This document shows, piece after piece, positions 6,271-7,114 of a stretch of DNA of 7,114 nucleotides. The notes below the pieces were generated by a model. It did not search any database, was not told the DNA's origin, and was given only the letters and a program-made list of their open reading frames with translations. This stretch comes from Candidatus Aminicenantes bacterium UBA6228 (GTDB taxonomy: Bacteria > Acidobacteriota > Aminicenantia > Aminicenantales > Saccharicenantaceae), in contig DJWO01000005.1 in NCBI GenBank assembly GCA_002441005.1, positions 1 to 7,114 on the forward strand, written 5' to 3'. Position 1 is the stretch's first letter. The number at the start of each line of letters is the position of its first letter. Both the position numbers and the translations under genes were made by a program.

Positions 6271-6661
6271 GGCTGTTCAGCCAAAAGTGTGGTGCAAAAC
6301 ATAGGGGAATGTGGTAGGAACTCCTTGAAACAAAATAAGTTAGGAAAGGAGTTAACCTACCACAATGACCATTCAAAATTTTATAGTTAATTTATATGAA
6401 TTACAAGGGTATAGGGTAAGGGGTGTTGAGGTTAAAGGGAGGGAGATATTAGTCAAGGTAGAGTTATGGAGGAAGACAGGTAGTTGTCCTTATTGTGGGA
6501 AGAGGACGAGGCTAATACACCAGTATGGAAAGGAGCGGAAGGTTTGGCACCGGCCTATAGGGGAGTACAGGGTATATTTAGTAGGGAGGAAGAGGCGGTG
6601 GCGATGCAAGCGGTGTAGGAAGGTGTTTACGGAGGAGTGGCCACTGGTCAGGAAGTTATAC
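6271..6661 (+). mobile_element. ISL3-family element, left part only
   Basis: The element seems to start at about 6271 with GGCTGTTCAGCC, which is also a small palindrome, followed by AAAAGTGTGGTGCAAAAC, resembling ISL3-family left ends (GGCTCTT... followed by a GTGTG motif). It continues with a leader and the beginning of the transposase gene and is cut at 6661 by the end of an IS3-family element. The right part and the other inverted repeat are not in the window. Confidence 0.6.
6311..6363 (+). promoter_or_regulatory. Long hairpin covering the ribosome binding site of the ISL3 transposase
   Basis: GTGGTAGGAACTCCTT (6311-6326) pairs with AAGGAGTTAACCTACCAC (6346-6363): 16 base pairs with a two-base AA bulge and a 19-base loop. 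The right arm contains the only Shine-Dalgarno-like sequence (AAGGAG, 6346-6351) and ends one base before the ATG at 6365. In a transcript covering both arms the site would be masked. The pairing is seen in the sequence; the regulatory role is inferred. Confidence 0.6.
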
Positions 6662-6664
6662 TGA
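6365..6664 (+). pseudogene. ISL3-family transposase, N-terminal zinc-binding domain only (interrupted)
   Basis: ATG 6365 opens a 99-residue frame. Residues 41-44 (CPYC) and 81-84 (CKRC) with the intervening KRTRLIH, RKVWHRPIGEYRVYLVGRKRRWRC form the zf-ISL3 zinc-binding domain, and FTEEWPLVRKLY is the usual start of the following helix-turn-helix region. ISL3 transposases are normally about 400 residues, so three quarters are missing, including the DDE core. The stop TGA 6662-6664 is the first triplet of the IS3-family end inserted here, which shows the truncation was caused by that insertion. The start is preceded by AAGGAG at 13 bases, a long spacing, and that site lies in a hairpin. A stable 99-residue DNA-binding fragment could in principle be made, but nothing supports a role for it. 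Confidence 0.85.
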
Positions 6665-6725
6665 CCCCCTGAGGAGGTGGACACCTCAAAGAGATAGAGA
6701 TTATACTAAATAAGGAGGTGTCAGG
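6662..6725 (+). promoter_or_regulatory. IS3-family left end with promoter and masked ribosome binding site
   Basis: The element begins TGACCCCCTGAGGAGGTGG, a typical IS3-type end starting with TG. Within it are TGGACA (6678-6683) and, 18 bases later, TATACT (6702-6707), a good sigma-70 promoter whose start point would be near 6714. AAGGAGGT (6712-6719) precedes the ATG at 6726 by six bases. GACACCTC (6680-6687) is perfectly complementary to GAGGTGTC (6715-6722), so a longer transcript entering from outside could hide the ribosome binding site, whereas the element's own transcript would lack the first arm. GAGGTG/CACCTC (6674-6687) is a competing small hairpin. Confidence 0.5.
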
Positions 6726-7114
6726 ATGAAGCTACGGAAATGGAGTTCAGAGGAGAAAATGGCCATAGTGCTGGAGGGGTTAAAGGGGGAAAAATCGGTA
6801 GCTGAGATCTGCCGGGAGCACCAGATAAGCCAGACATTGTATTGTCGGTGGCGGGACAGGTTTTTGGAGGCAGGTCAGAAGGGGTTAAGCAATGGGGGCA
6901 GTGAGGATGAAACGAAGGCGCTTCAAGCTCAGATAGAGAAGCTGGAGAAGATCATAGGGCGGCAGACGATTGCGATTGACAATCCACGGGGCAACGCTGA
7001 GACTGAACGGGTTATCCGAACCATCAAAGAAGAGCTGCTGTGGTTAAATGAGTTCGGCTCCTTTGAGGAAGCTGAGGCCAGATTCGGTGCCTGGATAGGT
7101 GAAGACTATAATCG
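6726..7114 (+). pseudogene. IS3-family OrfA-OrfB in-frame deletion fusion (3' partial)
   Basis: One open frame of 129 codons runs off the right edge. Residues 1-82 are IS3-family OrfA: KWSSEEKMAIVLEGLKG, the helix-turn-helix VAEICREHQISQTLYCRWRDRFLEAG, then an amphipathic LQAQIEKLEKIIGRQTI coiled-coil start. From residue ~83 the frame is the end of OrfB: AIDNPRGNAETERVIRTIK, EELLWLNEFGSFEEAEARFGAWI and then DYN, in which the Glu before Arg (residue 94) aligns with the catalytic Glu. The programmed frameshift zone, the rest of OrfA and about two thirds of OrfB, with both catalytic Asp residues, are gone; the junction is at about 6969-6980. OrfA and OrfB are normally in different frames, so the in-frame join is notable. 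Ribosome binding site AAGGAGGT fits ATG 6726. It could not catalyse transposition, but the N-terminal DNA-binding part is intact. Confidence 0.85.

Noticed and set aside
6089..6376. Minus-strand 95-codon open frame across repeat copy 2
   Set aside because: It mixes ISL3 leader antisense, the repeat and an out-of-frame part of the transposase; it does not correspond to one gene.
1..7114. Novel defence system, CRISPR array, tRNA or rRNA gene
   Set aside because: No regularly spaced repeats, no cloverleaf or ribosomal sequence, and every recognisable non-host gene is a known transposase family.

Overview
The window looks like chromosomal DNA from a Gram-negative (diderm) bacterium: it carries a LapA-domain envelope protein, an hflK-hflC pair and a beta-propeller tail. 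The propeller tail and the mix of transposase families would fit an uncultured lineage such as Aminicenantota, but that is only an impression and no taxonomic marker is present. Every protein-coding region not of host type is a transposase remnant.

Left block (1-2334, + strand): the C-terminal end of a probable beta-propeller protein, a small intact LapA/DUF1049 membrane protein with a strong ribosome binding site, and a nearly full-length L-lactate permease (LldP/LctP family). The permease is broken by three frame changes and one substitution at a conserved glycine, so it is called a pseudogene unless the indels are sequencing errors.

Middle mobile block (2327-3670): copy 1 of a 118-bp repeat abuts the last codons of the permease. 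Next come an IS91-family transposase gene (- strand) with its catalytic core deleted, a stretch with nothing recognisable, and the last ~90 codons of an IS256-family transposase (+ strand).

Housekeeping pair (3814-5732, - strand): hflK and hflC are intact, overlap by ATGA and each has a good Shine-Dalgarno sequence. They encode the membrane SPFH complex that works with the FtsH protease.

Right mobile block (5799-7114): the tail of an rve-type (IS3-like) DDE transposase ends only 67 bp upstream of hflK. It is followed by copy 2 of the 118-bp repeat, then an ISL3-family element cut after its zinc-binding domain by an IS3-family element. That IS3 element is itself internally deleted, so its OrfA start is fused in frame to the OrfB tail.

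The main points of interest are the architecture of this insertion-sequence graveyard: a 118-bp direct repeat with a near-consensus outward promoter on both sides of hflKC, two unrelated elements that lost their catalytic cores while keeping both ends, and two candidate hairpins that would hide transposase ribosome binding sites. I found no convincing new defence, metabolic or regulatory system.
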